64,000 bases of DNA from SIG603 sp964369225 (GTDB lineage: Bacteria > Bacillota > Clostridia > Oscillospirales > Acutalibacteraceae): contig CAYJER010000005.1 of NCBI GenBank assembly GCA_964369225.1, positions 1 through 64,000 on the forward strand, read 5' to 3'. The notes under the pieces are model-generated. The model did no database searches. It worked only from the letters and a program-made list of their open reading frames with translations, and was not told the origin of the DNA. Positions 52,712-62,531 of this stretch are shown one piece after another. Position numbers and translations under genes: made by a program. The first letter of the stretch is position 1, and each line of letters begins with the position of its first letter.

Positions 52712-54664
52712 TTATAGGTAGTTTCTAATATTATCTTCTATTTTATCAGATTTATTTACAATACCTACATCTTTATGTCCGTCATAGAATTGGAAATTAT
52801 TTTTTCCACTATTTTTAACGTGATATAGTGCAATGTCAGCATTTCTAGATAATTGAGCGAAAGTATTACCATGAATTGGGAAGAATGAAACACCTATACT
52901 ACCTGAAGTTCTTGCCTTAACACCATTCTCTTCATGTATTTCATTTAGATATCCACATATATTAGCACATTTTTTTTCTACTAACTCATCGCTCTTAACA
53001 TTTCTCATAAACACATAGAACTGATCTCCACCCAAACGACCAATAATGTCGTGTTGTCTAAAGTTGGCTTTTAGATATTGTGATAAACCTTTAATAACTT
53101 CATCACCATAGTTGTGCCCCAGTCTATTATTTAACACCTTGAAATTATCAATATCCACAATCAATAAGCAGTGTTTATCAAGCTCTCTTTTTGACTTAAG
53201 TATTGCTAGCTCTATAAGTTTTTCAGTAGTAGACTTGTTAAGAACATTTGTAAGAGGATCAAGCTCAGAAAGCTTTTTAAGCAAAGCAGCTTCTCTTTCT
53301 TGAATATCTACATCCTCCATAAATCCAATAGCTCTCTCAAAAACCTTACTCTTGCTTGTATTTTTTATTGGAAGGCCTGAGAAAGTACAATAAATGAAGT
53401 GACCATACTTATGTTTAACTCTTAACTTAATTTCAGAAACCTTTATACCCATTTTAAGGCTAGAGATAGCTTTAACAGCAAAATCTAAATCATCTTCATG
53501 TATATATTTGTGAAGTTGCTTTTTAGGTATAACCACAACTTTATTTTCTGAATTGATAATATGATCAAAAGAACCTGTTATTTTAATCTCTTCATTAATT
53601 AAATCCCATTCAAGAATATACTTATTCATTTGTTCTGAAACGAATCTAAAGTTACGCTCATTGTCCTTAGCTAATTGAGTTAAAGCTATTTGTGATCTAT
53701 AAACCCAAATCAACAACAACACAATAATAACTAAAATATTTGTTAAAAGAGTATATGTTGCATTTGTACTAAATTCCACACTAGCATCAATATACTCTTG
53801 TGGAACAAAGTTGTACATAATCCAATTATTTATTTCAATTGGCATATAGTAACCAGATTGAGTGCCGTCCTCGTGATCATAATTTGTAAAACCAGATGTC
53901 CTTTGAGTAAAAGCATTTAGCAAATCTTGTGCCTTGTAATCACCATTATATTCAACTGATAAAACTGATTCATGGAACAATTTGTCAGCATTAAACAATA
54001 GATTAGTCTCGCTGTAAGCAATATATCTACCATTAGAATCTATTACATAATACTCGGTGCCAGTGCTGTAGAATATTTCTTCAAAGTATTCCGAAAGATA
54101 ACTAGTGTTTAATATTCCTACAATATAGGCTACTAAAGATCCGTCTTCACTCTGCATAGGAACATTTACAGATACAGCTTCACTTTGTAAGTTTTCATCT
54201 AAATAAACATCACTTATATAAATCTCTCTTTTTTGCATTTGATCTGTAAATTGATAGTTAGATGAAACCAATTCTTCGCCGTCAGTTATATAAGAAGTTT
54301 GATCTGGCAAAACTATTGCAATCTTAGTAAAATGCTCTAATTCACTTAATGAATTAATTGCATTCTCATAGTATTGAGTATTTTTATCCGATAAATTACC
54401 AGCGCTGTCAGTTTCAATAAATACTTCAGCCGAAACGAACAAACTAGAAGCCACTTTCAGTAATTCAATCTGCCTATTAAAAGAATCTTGTACCGATATA
54501 GTGTTACTTTTTGAAATACTGGATAGGGAATCGGTTTGCTCGGTGAGCTGATTATTACTAGTGCTTATAAGATAGATAATCGACGAAGCCAAAATCCAAG
54601 CTATAAAAATAGACAAAGTAATGATATTCATAATTCTTGTGTTTTTTAGAACTTTAATAATCAA
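52712..54664 (-). CDS. Cache-type sensor with variant GGDQF domain
   Basis: A 650-aa membrane protein: transmembrane helix at about 12-33, an extracellular Cache-like sensor to about 300, a second helix near 300-325, a PAS-like domain at about 335-450 and a GGDEF-type domain. Its signature is G-G-D-Q-F at 545-549 rather than GGDEF, with the RxxD inhibitory site still present (R-Q-H-D). The Glu-to-Gln change removes a metal ligand of the standard motif; activity may be reduced, altered or lost. It starts 14 nt after the upstream EAL gene and is likely in its operon. Confidence 0.9.
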   Translation of the reverse strand: MIIKVLKNTRIMNIITLSIFIAWILASSIIYLISTSNNQLTEQTDSLSSISKSNTISVQDSFNRQIELLKVASSLFVSAEVFIETDSAGNLSDKNTQYYENAINSLSELEHFTKIAIVLPDQTSYITDGEELVSSNYQFTDQMQKREIYISDVYLDENLQSEAVSVNVPMQSEDGSLVAYIVGILNTSYLSEYFEEIFYSTGTEYYVIDSNGRYIAYSETNLLFNADKLFHESVLSVEYNGDYKAQDLLNAFTQRTSGFTNYDHEDGTQSGYYMPIEINNWIMYNFVPQEYIDASVEFSTNATYTLLTNILVIIVLLLIWVYRSQIALTQLAKDNERNFRFVSEQMNKYILEWDLINEEIKITGSFDHIINSENKVVVIPKKQLHKYIHEDDLDFAVKAISSLKMGIKVSEIKLRVKHKYGHFIYCTFSGLPIKNTSKSKVFERAIGFMEDVDIQEREAALLKKLSELDPLTNVLNKSTTEKLIELAILKSKRELDKHCLLIVDIDNFKVLNNRLGHNYGDEVIKGLSQYLKANFRQHDIIGRLGGDQFYVFMRNVKSDELVEKKCANICGYLNEIHEENGVKARTSGSIGVSFFPIHGNTFAQLSRNADIALYHVKNSGKNNFQFYDGHKDVGIVNKSDKIEDNIRNYL

Positions 54665-54678
54665 TTTATATTTCTCCT

Positions 54679-56841
54679 TTATAAATCATCTTTAAAATAT
54701 TTATTCTCAAATTCATCAATAGGCAAAGGTTTAGAAAAAAAGTATCCCTGCCCATATTTACAATTAATCAGTTTAAGAGCCTCTTTTTGCTCAAATGTTT
54801 CTATACCTTCTGCTAACAAGTCTCCAATGCTTAAATTGTTACACATTTTTATAGCATATTCGATTATTGTAGCTGATTTAATATCTGAACAAATATTATC
54901 AATTAAACTCTTATCAAATTTAATTTGTGTGAAATCCATTGATGTCAACACTTGCAAGTTTGAATATTCAGCACCAAAATCATCAAGCGACATTGAAAAT
55001 CCTGCACATACTGCTTCTTTTAATACATCTTTTAGATGAGAATTTTCAATAGAATTGCTAGTCTCGGTAAGTTCTAACTCTAAAAGCCTGTGTGGCACAT
55101 TATTTTTATCACAGATTTCAGATATTTCTTCAATAATACCTCTCTCCATCAAAGTTACCCTTGAAAGATTAACAGCAATTTTTATTTCCCTACCTATTTT
55201 TTTCCATTTAGATATTAACCCACACGCTTTTTCAATTACGAAAAGATCCACATGCCTTATTATTTTTTGGTTTTCATAATGAGGCAAAAACTCAATCGGA
55301 GGAATAATATTACCGTCTTGATCAAATTTCCTTATTAATGCCTCGGCTCCTATAAGCATTTCATCATCTAAATCAATTTGTGGTTGAAGATATATTGTAA
55401 ACATACCGTTTTTTAACTCTGTCAACAAATTTTGAGTTATCGAATGAGAATACTTAGCTACTTTAGTTTGTTTATCTGAAAGCTTACTATAATATGATTG
55501 CTTCTCTAAATTCATAAGCTCAGTAGCATAAACAATTTTTTGTGTTATATCATCTGCAGTGTCTAAAAAAACATAACCGAAAGATATATTACAAAACTCA
55601 TTATCCTTTATAACTTCTTTTAACCTCTTAATAAGTTTTTCAAATACACATTGTTCTATATTAGGATAAAGTATTACAAATTCGTCATCCCCTGAACGAT
55701 ATACGGTATCTCCAAATATATTTTTTAGCATATTTGCACTTTTTATTAAAACAACATCACCACTATTATCTCCATAAAACTCATTAATTGTGCTAAGTCC
55801 ATTAATATCTGCTACAAGTATTCCAATATTGGTTTGTTTATTAGCCTTCATTTGAGTAATTGTTTGAGTATATTTGTTTCTATTAAAGATATTGGTGAGT
55901 TTGTCAATGTATTGAATATGACCAATTTTTTCATAGGCTCTACTTTTAATCAAATCATCAAGAAAAAAAGGAATAGTAGACTGCATAATGTGTAGTCTAT
56001 CGGTATTCATAGTCGGTTCAGTCACAACAACCAAACCCAAAAGCTCATCATTCTCGGAATAAAGTGGAGCATATATAATGCTATGAAAAATATCAAGATA
56101 ATGACTTTCAATCTCATTATAATCATGATAATTCTTAGCTTGAATATATTTAGCCATATTTGGAGTAAATTTAGATAAAAAAGATTTCATATCACTAATC
56201 TTAATATCTGAAATCAAGCTTTTTTCCTGAAATTTATATTTAGACTTTGATAAACTGGCTAAATTTTGTATAACACTATTTTTATAATCAATTTCAAAAA
56301 TTAAAATTTTCCTTGCATCATAAAAATTTAATATGGTCCTAAAAAACTGTTTTATTTGCTCATGTATACGTTTAATGTTGCTGTCAACAGTGTCTTCACT
56401 CGTGGCAAGACTTACAAGAAAACTTTTTTCTACATTTTTCAGGTTTGTAACACCTACTATCTCTCCAATAAGACCTTTTTGTTCATCATCTGTTTTAAAA
56501 CCACAGCTCCAATATAATGATGGTATAGTTTCTTGATCTTTAACAATAAAAGGCACATCATAATTTACAGTCCCTTGAGTTTCAAGCAAATATGTATCTT
56601 CAACATGATAACGGAACTTATCTTTTTCATTTAAATGTTTTGAAGTTTCAACAGTTGTGCCTAAAATCTCTCTGGAGTCGACTCCAAAAAATCCATCATA
56701 GGCTTTATTAAAAAAAACAAATTCTGCATCTTCATTCTTTACAAATATAGGATTAGGTAGTGAATTGAGTGCTGATTTATAGAACGATAATTCTTTTTCT
56801 AATTCATTAATTCGATCTTCTAATTGGTTTTTTTCAAACAT
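54679..56841 (-). CDS. PAS-GAF-degenerate GGDEF-EAL cyclic-di-GMP phosphodiesterase
   Basis: A 720-aa soluble protein: PAS at about 15-125, a GAF-like region at about 140-300, a GGDEF-like domain with S-G-D-D-E-F in place of GGDEF, and an EAL domain. EAL motifs are intact: E-A-L-I-R, E-L-T-E-T, D-D-F-G-A, K-F-D-K-S and A-E-G-I-E-T. So it should hydrolyse cyclic-di-GMP, with the GGDEF-like part at most binding GTP. ATG 56841 was chosen because GGGAG lies 7 nt upstream. Confidence 0.92.
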   Translation of the reverse strand: MFEKNQLEDRINELEKELSFYKSALNSLPNPIFVKNEDAEFVFFNKAYDGFFGVDSREILGTTVETSKHLNEKDKFRYHVEDTYLLETQGTVNYDVPFIVKDQETIPSLYWSCGFKTDDEQKGLIGEIVGVTNLKNVEKSFLVSLATSEDTVDSNIKRIHEQIKQFFRTILNFYDARKILIFEIDYKNSVIQNLASLSKSKYKFQEKSLISDIKISDMKSFLSKFTPNMAKYIQAKNYHDYNEIESHYLDIFHSIIYAPLYSENDELLGLVVVTEPTMNTDRLHIMQSTIPFFLDDLIKSRAYEKIGHIQYIDKLTNIFNRNKYTQTITQMKANKQTNIGILVADINGLSTINEFYGDNSGDVVLIKSANMLKNIFGDTVYRSGDDEFVILYPNIEQCVFEKLIKRLKEVIKDNEFCNISFGYVFLDTADDITQKIVYATELMNLEKQSYYSKLSDKQTKVAKYSHSITQNLLTELKNGMFTIYLQPQIDLDDEMLIGAEALIRKFDQDGNIIPPIEFLPHYENQKIIRHVDLFVIEKACGLISKWKKIGREIKIAVNLSRVTLMERGIIEEISEICDKNNVPHRLLELELTETSNSIENSHLKDVLKEAVCAGFSMSLDDFGAEYSNLQVLTSMDFTQIKFDKSLIDNICSDIKSATIIEYAIKMCNNLSIGDLLAEGIETFEQKEALKLINCKYGQGYFFSKPLPIDEFENKYFKDDL

Positions 56842-56886
56842 GTTTAACTCCCTTCTCATTAGGTAAATAAGCACGGTGATGATTAT

Positions 56887-56915
56887 ATTATACCACAATA
56901 AACCTAAAAAGTAAA
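56887..56915 (-). promoter_or_regulatory. Promoter of the EAL-GGDQF operon
   Basis: On the minus strand, TTTACT at 56915-56910, a 17-nt spacer and extended -10 TGGTATAAT ending at 56887. Confidence 0.6.
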
Positions 56916-56955
56916 TATATTATTACAAATATTAATACTTTCTTAAACTAAGAAA

Positions 56956-56984
56956 AGCCCCACACGAAAAATCACGTGAGAGCT
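56956..56984 (-). terminator. Terminator downstream of tRNA-Thr
   Basis: AGCCCCACACG at 56956-56966 pairs imperfectly with CGTGAGAGCT at 56975-56984, followed on the minus strand by TTTTCTT. Between it and the tRNA (57060-57117) lies a small G+C-rich hairpin with CTCGACT/AGTCGAG and direct repeats of GTCGAGG. Confidence 0.55.
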
Positions 56985-57117
56985 AAATTTATATAAATGT
57001 GAAAAATTTAGATATTTAAATTTTAGGAATGACATATAACCTCAAAATGTAAATCTATGTGTCTTGGGTTTCGCCTGCGGGTCGAGGCTCTCGACTGCGT
57101 GAGTCGAGGTTCTCGAG

Positions 57118-57193
57118 TGGAGCTGCTAAGCGGATTCGAACCGCTGACCTCGTCCTTACCAAGGACGTGCTCTGCCTCCTGAGCCATAGCAGC
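57118..57193 (-). tRNA. tRNA-Thr (GGT)
   Basis: On the minus strand it starts GCTGCTATGGCTCAGGAGG. The anticodon loop is TTGGTAA (anticodon GGT), the T loop is GGTTCGAATCC, the acceptor pair is TAGCAGC, and CCA is encoded. Confidence 0.97.
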
Positions 57194-57331
57194 AAGTTTA
57201 TTACCAAAATATTATAATACAATTGCCTGTGTTTGTCAATCGTTTTTAAAATAATATAAGAAAAAAATTTAAAAAAACGCTTGATTTTTTCTCAAAATAA
57301 TAGTATAATGTTTGGGTTACAAACAATAAAT

Positions 57332-57417
57332 GCAGAGGTATTCTAATGGTAAGGAGCCACATTGGAAATGTGGTGTGCCGTAAGGCATTGTGCGTTCGAG
57401 TCGCATCCTCTGCGCCA
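57332..57417 (+). tRNA. tRNA-Ser (GGA)
   Basis: 86 nt with a long variable arm (TGCC-GTAA-GGCA). Acceptor GCAGAGG/CCTCTGC, anticodon loop TTGGAAA (anticodon GGA), T loop GCGTTCGAGTCGC, encoded CCA. Confidence 0.96.
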
Positions 57418-57422
57418 AACAA

Positions 57423-57458
57423 GAGCCTACAAACGCAAATTGCGTTGAGGGCTTTTTT
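57423..57458 (+). terminator. Terminator after tRNA-Ser
   Basis: AACGCAA/TTGCGTT stem extended by AGCC/GGGCT and followed by six T. Confidence 0.75.
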
Positions 57459-57484
57459 CTATGTTTAAATTTATACGAAAACTT

Positions 57485-57654
57485 AGTGAAGAGTGAAGAG
57501 GTAATAGTGAAAAATTAATCTGAAAATCCTTGCGGATTTTTTGATTTTAACAAATTTGTTAAAACTGACAAATTAATGTAGGGGACAGGTTTTCCGTCCC
57601 GTTGAATTTTAGCAATAACTGCCAGTTTTCGTGATGGAAAACCCATCCCCTACA
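57485..57654. repeat. REP/BIME-like repeat block F with second module
   Basis: GTGAAGAG direct repeats start at about 57486, the palindrome GAAAATCCTTGCGGATTTT lies at 57522-57540, and a 78-bp unit from TGTAGGGGACAGG at 57577 to CCCCTACA at 57654 follows. One arm reads GACAGG and the other ATGGG, so the arms have drifted together only in part. Confidence 0.85.
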
Positions 57655-57717
57655 ATAAAACTTTAAGTAAGCTTAAGTTCTAATAAAATTTTTATATTTT
57701 TATAAAGGAGAGAAAAA

Positions 57718-60108
57718 ATGATAAGCATATTAAAAGAAGAGTTAATTTCTCTTAGAAAAAAAGTATTAGAAAAAGTATTTGAAAGAATGAATCCGGTACA
57801 AATGGATGCAGTATTTACAACGCAGGGACCTCTACTAATTCTAGCAGGAGCTGGAAGTGGAAAGACTACAGTAGTTGTAAACAGAATAGCAAATTTGATT
57901 AAGTTTGGGCAAGCATATAACTCAAATTTTATAAGTAATCAGATTGATGATGAAGATGCAAACGCAATGAACGCCTTTTTAGAGGGCGGAACTACTCTTG
58001 ATCCTGAACTATCAAAAAAATTAAGCGTTTCAGCCGCCTTGCCATGGCGAGTTATGGCTATAACTTTTACAAACAAGGCTGCAAACGAACTTAAAGAAAG
58101 ATTAGTCCACATGCTAGGCGACGACGGAAACGAGATATGGGCTTCAACTTTCCACTCTAGCTGTGCAAGAATGCTAAGAAAAGATGCAGATAGAATAGGC
58201 TACAGCAAGCATTTTACTATATATGACACAGACGACAGCAGAAGACTTATGAAAGAATGCTTAAAAAAACTTGATGTTTCTGAAAAAGTGCTTCCTCCAA
58301 AATCAGCTTTAGCAGAGATTTCAAGGGCAAAAGACAGCCTTACATCTCCTAATGAATACCTAAAAAATGCTGGTTCAGACTACAGGCTCCAATTAATAGG
58401 AAAAGCCTATAAAATGTATCAATCAGACCTTAAAAAGGCAGATGCAATGGACTTTGATGACCTTATAAGCAAAACTGTAGAACTTTTTGAATCATGCCCC
58501 GATGTATTAGAGTATTATCAAAACAGATTTGAATATATAATGGTAGACGAATATCAAGACACAAACCAAGCCCAATACAGATTTATAAGATTGCTTGCCG
58601 AAAGACGACAAAATATCTGCGTTGTTGGCGACGACGATCAAAGTATCTATAAATTTAGAGGTGCTACCATCGAAAACATTTTAAACTTTGAGAATAATTT
58701 CGACAAAGCAAAAGTTGTAAGACTAGAGCAAAACTACCGCTCTACAGGTAACATTCTAACGGCAGCCAATGGAGTTATAAAGAACAACTCAAACAGAAAA
58801 GGTAAAAATCTTTGGACAGCACAAGGCGAGGGTGAACCTATCATCATACATACAGCAAGCGACGAGCGAGACGAGGCAGACAACGTCGCAAACGAGATAT
58901 TATCGGCTGTAAAAAAAGGTAGAGACTACTCTGATTTTGCAGTGCTTTACAGAATGAACTCACAGTCTTTATCCTTTGAGAGAATGTTTGCAAAACAAGG
59001 CATACCACATAGAATTTTAGGTGGAACAAGGTTCTATGAAAGAGCCGAAGTTAAAGACATGCTTGCATATTTAGCGGTAATTAACAACCCTAACGACACT
59101 GTAAGACTAAGAAGAATTATTAATAAACCCACAAGAGGAATTGGCGATAAAACTATTGAGCTTATAGCTTCTTTTTCAGAAACTTTAGGCATACCTTATT
59201 TAGAGGTTATAAACAATTGTCATGAATACCCAACATTATCAAGGGCATCTAAAAAGCTTCAAGAGTTTGCTAAGCTTATGAATGAGCTTATTGAGTTCGG
59301 TGCTAATCCTGAAAACAGCATTGACGATTTATACAGAAAAATTCCAGAACTTACCGACTATGCTAATTTTATTAAGGCAGACGAGCCTGAAAAACTAGAG
59401 GAAAAAAGAGCCAATATCATGGAGCTTTCTTCAAATATCAGAAGATACGAAGAAGAATGCCTAGCACAAGATAAAGAACCTAGTCTGTCTGAATTTTTAG
59501 AGGAAATTTCTCTAATTGCAGATATCGATAACTATGACACACAGGCAAAAGCTGTCACGCTGATGACAGTTCACTCCGCTAAAGGCTTAGAATTCCCTGT
59601 AGTTTTCTTACCAGGTTGGGAGGAAAATGTATTCCCTGGAATTTCGGTAATGTCAAACCCTAGCGAAGCCGAAGAAGAAAGACGCCTAGCCTATGTTGCA
59701 ATCACAAGGGCAAGAGAAAAACTATACATTTACAACGCAAGGCAAAGAATGGTTTTCGGAAGCACTAACCGAAATATGATGTCAAGATTTACAAGCGAAA
59801 TACCAGACACTTGTTGTGAGAAAACAAGTTCAGGTTTTGAAAGTCCTTTTACACAAGTGACAAAAACAGGAGTAACCAACACAATTAGACCTAGTTTCGA
59901 GAAAAAAGTTCCTAATTCATATAAACCAACAACTATACAAAGGAACACCGAAACTTTTAGCGAGGGCGACAGAGTTTCTCACAGAACATTCGGCGAGGGA
60001 GTTATACTTTCAACTAGACCCATGGGAAACGACACCTTACTAGAGATTGCCTTTGAGTCTTCAACCAAGCTTTTAGGCGCAAATTTTGCTAAACTTAAAA
60101 AGATTTAA
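57718..60108 (+). CDS. pcrA: ATP-dependent DNA helicase PcrA/UvrD family
   Basis: A 796-aa superfamily 1A 3'-5' helicase for repair and replication. It has the Q motif M-N-P-V-Q-M-D-A-V, Walker A A-G-A-G-S-G-K-T-T, motif II V-D-E-Y-Q-D-T-N, motif III G-D-D-D-Q-S-I-Y-K-F-R-G-A, motif IV Q-N-Y-R-S-T and motif VI V-A-I-T-R-A-R. The C-terminus ends in the PcrA-type beta tail (G-D-R-V-S-H-R-T-F-G-E-G). A roughly 40-residue insert near residues 65-105 (between motifs I and Ia) is acidic. Start ATG 57718 with AAGGAG 7 nt upstream. Confidence 0.96.
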   Translation: MISILKEELISLRKKVLEKVFERMNPVQMDAVFTTQGPLLILAGAGSGKTTVVVNRIANLIKFGQAYNSNFISNQIDDEDANAMNAFLEGGTTLDPELSKKLSVSAALPWRVMAITFTNKAANELKERLVHMLGDDGNEIWASTFHSSCARMLRKDADRIGYSKHFTIYDTDDSRRLMKECLKKLDVSEKVLPPKSALAEISRAKDSLTSPNEYLKNAGSDYRLQLIGKAYKMYQSDLKKADAMDFDDLISKTVELFESCPDVLEYYQNRFEYIMVDEYQDTNQAQYRFIRLLAERRQNICVVGDDDQSIYKFRGATIENILNFENNFDKAKVVRLEQNYRSTGNILTAANGVIKNNSNRKGKNLWTAQGEGEPIIIHTASDERDEADNVANEILSAVKKGRDYSDFAVLYRMNSQSLSFERMFAKQGIPHRILGGTRFYERAEVKDMLAYLAVINNPNDTVRLRRIINKPTRGIGDKTIELIASFSETLGIPYLEVINNCHEYPTLSRASKKLQEFAKLMNELIEFGANPENSIDDLYRKIPELTDYANFIKADEPEKLEEKRANIMELSSNIRRYEEECLAQDKEPSLSEFLEEISLIADIDNYDTQAKAVTLMTVHSAKGLEFPVVFLPGWEENVFPGISVMSNPSEAEEERRLAYVAITRAREKLYIYNARQRMVFGSTNRNMMSRFTSEIPDTCCEKTSSGFESPFTQVTKTGVTNTIRPSFEKKVPNSYKPTTIQRNTETFSEGDRVSHRTFGEGVILSTRPMGNDTLLEIAFESSTKLLGANFAKLKKI

Positions 60109-60178
60109 TGGCTCTAGTAACTAAAACCTTCCAACTGATTGTAGGGAAAGGGAACTTAAGCTAACTTAATGCTTATTT

Positions 60179-60490
60179 GTAGGGGAGGATCTGAGTGCAG
60201 ACGTGTTGATTACGTTTTTTGATTAAAAATTAATTCGTTAAAACGCACAAATTAATGTAGGGGACGGGTTTTCCGTCCCGTGGGAATTTAGCTAAAACCT
60301 CTAGTTTTTCGGGACGGAAAACCCGTCCCCTACATTGGTTTCGTTGCTAAGAGGCACGTCTGGTCTCCGTGCCCTACAATATTTAAACAAATTTATCTTT
60401 ATCCATACAAAATTTATATTTAAAATTCTTTAATAAAAAATCCGATAGGATTTTCACATCAACTTTTCACTATTCATTTTTCACTAAGTA
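60179..60490. repeat. REP/BIME-like repeat block G with second module
   Basis: The outer arm TGTAGGGGAGGATCTGAG starts at 60179. The inner 79-bp unit runs from TGTAGGGGACGGG at 60256 to CCCCTACA at 60334. The outer arm ends with GTGCCCTACA near 60395. The second module follows, with palindrome AAAATCCGATAGGATTTT near 60437-60455 and TTTTCACT direct repeats to about 60487. The whole gap between pcrA and the DUF1540 gene has no gene. Confidence 0.88.
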
Positions 60491-60584
60491 CAAGACCCTC
60501 ACCTACAAACAAAATCCTTTTAACTTTATGAATAATGCTATATTCAATAAAAATTAGCCACTGCTTTTTGCAGTGGCATTAGTT

Positions 60585-60911
60585 TTATCTAGGATTAAAC
60601 GAAAGACATTCAGTCTCTCCCATAACATTCGCAGAAGATGTCATGCTATTCATACTTACATTTTCGGCAGAACATTTTTGACGTTTGTTGTACTTGCAAT
60701 TTTCTGCCCTACAACCTATGTTTGTCTCAAGTCTTGCCTTGCTACTTACAACAGAGTTTTGCGCAGTGGCTGTCCCCTTTGCAGTAAAAGCCGAACAACA
60801 TGTCTGTGAACTAGTACAAGCGCCAGGCCCATCAACCTGAATTCTGTTTAAAGCACATTTGTTGTTTTGATTATTAGCACAGCTTTGAACATCACAATTA
60901 AGATAATTCAT
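60585..60911 (-). CDS. Tandem DUF1540 Cys-rich protein
   Basis: A 108-aa protein with two DUF1540 units: residues about 5-45 (C-D-V-Q-S-C-A-N-N...K-C-A-L...T-C-C-S-A-F) and 66-105 (C-R-A-E-N-C-K-Y-N...K-C-S-A...T-E-C-L-S-F). Eleven cysteines suggest metal or redox ligands; such proteins are common in spore-formers and their role is not known. A hairpin with GCCACTGC/GCAGTGGC at about 60557-60575 lies just past the stop and probably terminates it. Confidence 0.85.
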   Translation of the reverse strand: MNYLNCDVQSCANNQNNKCALNRIQVDGPGACTSSQTCCSAFTAKGTATAQNSVVSSKARLETNIGCRAENCKYNKRQKCSAENVSMNSMTSSANVMGETECLSFNPR

Positions 60912-60982
60912 AAATCTACTTCCTTTACATTTTTTACGTTTTTACGTCTTACAGGAAGTATTATTGGCTTATAAACTATAAA

Positions 60983-62455
60983 TTATACAGATTTAATAAA
61001 CTTAATAAAATCAACATTGTTCTTGTATACGCCAGCGTGTTCAAGAACTTTTTCAAATACTAACCCTATTTCATCTCTCATAATGTCGTCTATATTTTCG
61101 GTTGTAAATTCATTGTATTTTGAGCTTAGCTCCTTAGCCCAATTGCTATGGTGACTTAAAGCTTCCGGTATTTCTTCTTTATTCACCAAAACAGAAGACA
61201 ATTCATCAATTTCTTGTAATAATCTAGCTGGAAGAACCGCAAGACCCATAACCTCAATAAGACCTATGTTCTCTTTTTTTATGTTGTGTAGCTCACTGTG
61301 AGGGTGATACACTCCCATTGGATGTTCTTCAGTTGTAATATTGTTTCTTAAAACTAAGTCTAGTTCATATTTTCCATTTTTCATTCTTGCAATTGGAGTA
61401 ATTGTGTTGTGCTTTTCTCCGTTTGTTTCAGCAAAAACAAATGCGTTTTCATCGCTGTAATCTCTCCACGCAAGAAGAATTTTATCGGCAAGCTCTACTA
61501 AACGGCTGTCGTCTTCACTGCTTAACCTGATAACAGACATAGGCCAGTCAACAATTCCTGCCTCAACATCGCTAAAGCCATTAAACTCTACTTTTTCTTG
61601 AACCTTCGCCCTCTCCATTGCGAACTCATAGTTTCCACCTTGGAAATGGTCATGTGTAAGTATAGAGCCACCTACTATAGGCAAGTCGGCATTAGAACCT
61701 ACAAAATAATGTGGAAATAGCTTAACAAAGTCAAGAAGCTTTCTAAAAGTTGCCTTTTCTATCTTCATGTCTTTATGCTCGGCACAAAAAACTATGCAAT
61801 GTTCGTTGTAGTATACATATGGTGAATATTGGAAGTACCAGTCTTCATCATTTATACAAATTGGAATAGCCCTTAAATTTTGTCTTGCAGGGTGATTAAG
61901 TCTGCCTTTATATCCTACATTCTCTTTACACAAAAGACATTTTGGATATCCACTTTGTTTTTGAAGTTTAGCCGCTGCAATAGCCTTAGGGTCTTTTTCA
62001 GGCTTAGAAAGATTTATAGTAATATCTAACTCGCCATATTTGGATGAGTACATCCACTTTTGATCTTTTTCAATTCTATATTTTCTAATATAATCAGAAT
62101 CTATCGATAAATTGTAGAAATAGTCAGTAGCCATTCTAGGGTCTTGCTCGTTTAAGTCTTCAAAAATCTCTATAATTTCTGATGGTCTAGGAGTAATAAC
62201 ACCCATAATCTTTGTATCAAGCAAGTCTCTCTCGGTAATACTATCATCAATTAAAGAGTTTTCTACTGCCCAATCAAGAATATTTTTAAGTGTAGATTCA
62301 AGCTCTACATTTTCATATGTAGTTCCACTCTCTTGCATGTCGTCTAGGTTTAAAATGTCTAGTATTGCGTTTATGGCAAAATACCTGTCAGTCTCTTTAA
62401 GCAAGCCTTTAATTAAGGCATAATAAATTATTTTTTCTATTTCTTCGTAAATCAT
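60983..62455 (-). CDS. galT: UDP-glucose-hexose-1-phosphate uridylyltransferase, class II
   Basis: The Leloir pathway enzyme: galactose-1-P plus UDP-glucose to glucose-1-P plus UDP-galactose. It is a 490-aa protein of the Firmicutes class II form, with the nucleotidyl-transfer motif G-G-S-I-L-T-H-D-H-F-Q-G-G near residue 265 and C-L-L-C-K-E-N near 173. No galK or galE is adjacent, so the other pathway genes lie elsewhere. Divergent from the DUF6512 gene with a 76-nt gap. Confidence 0.95.
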   Translation of the reverse strand: MIYEEIEKIIYYALIKGLLKETDRYFAINAILDILNLDDMQESGTTYENVELESTLKNILDWAVENSLIDDSITERDLLDTKIMGVITPRPSEIIEIFEDLNEQDPRMATDYFYNLSIDSDYIRKYRIEKDQKWMYSSKYGELDITINLSKPEKDPKAIAAAKLQKQSGYPKCLLCKENVGYKGRLNHPARQNLRAIPICINDEDWYFQYSPYVYYNEHCIVFCAEHKDMKIEKATFRKLLDFVKLFPHYFVGSNADLPIVGGSILTHDHFQGGNYEFAMERAKVQEKVEFNGFSDVEAGIVDWPMSVIRLSSEDDSRLVELADKILLAWRDYSDENAFVFAETNGEKHNTITPIARMKNGKYELDLVLRNNITTEEHPMGVYHPHSELHNIKKENIGLIEVMGLAVLPARLLQEIDELSSVLVNKEEIPEALSHHSNWAKELSSKYNEFTTENIDDIMRDEIGLVFEKVLEHAGVYKNNVDFIKFIKSV

Positions 62456-62531
62456 AACATTTCCTCTCTAATAAATTCATATTATTATATCATATATTTT
62501 TTAACTTTACAATACTAACAAGGAGCTTTTC

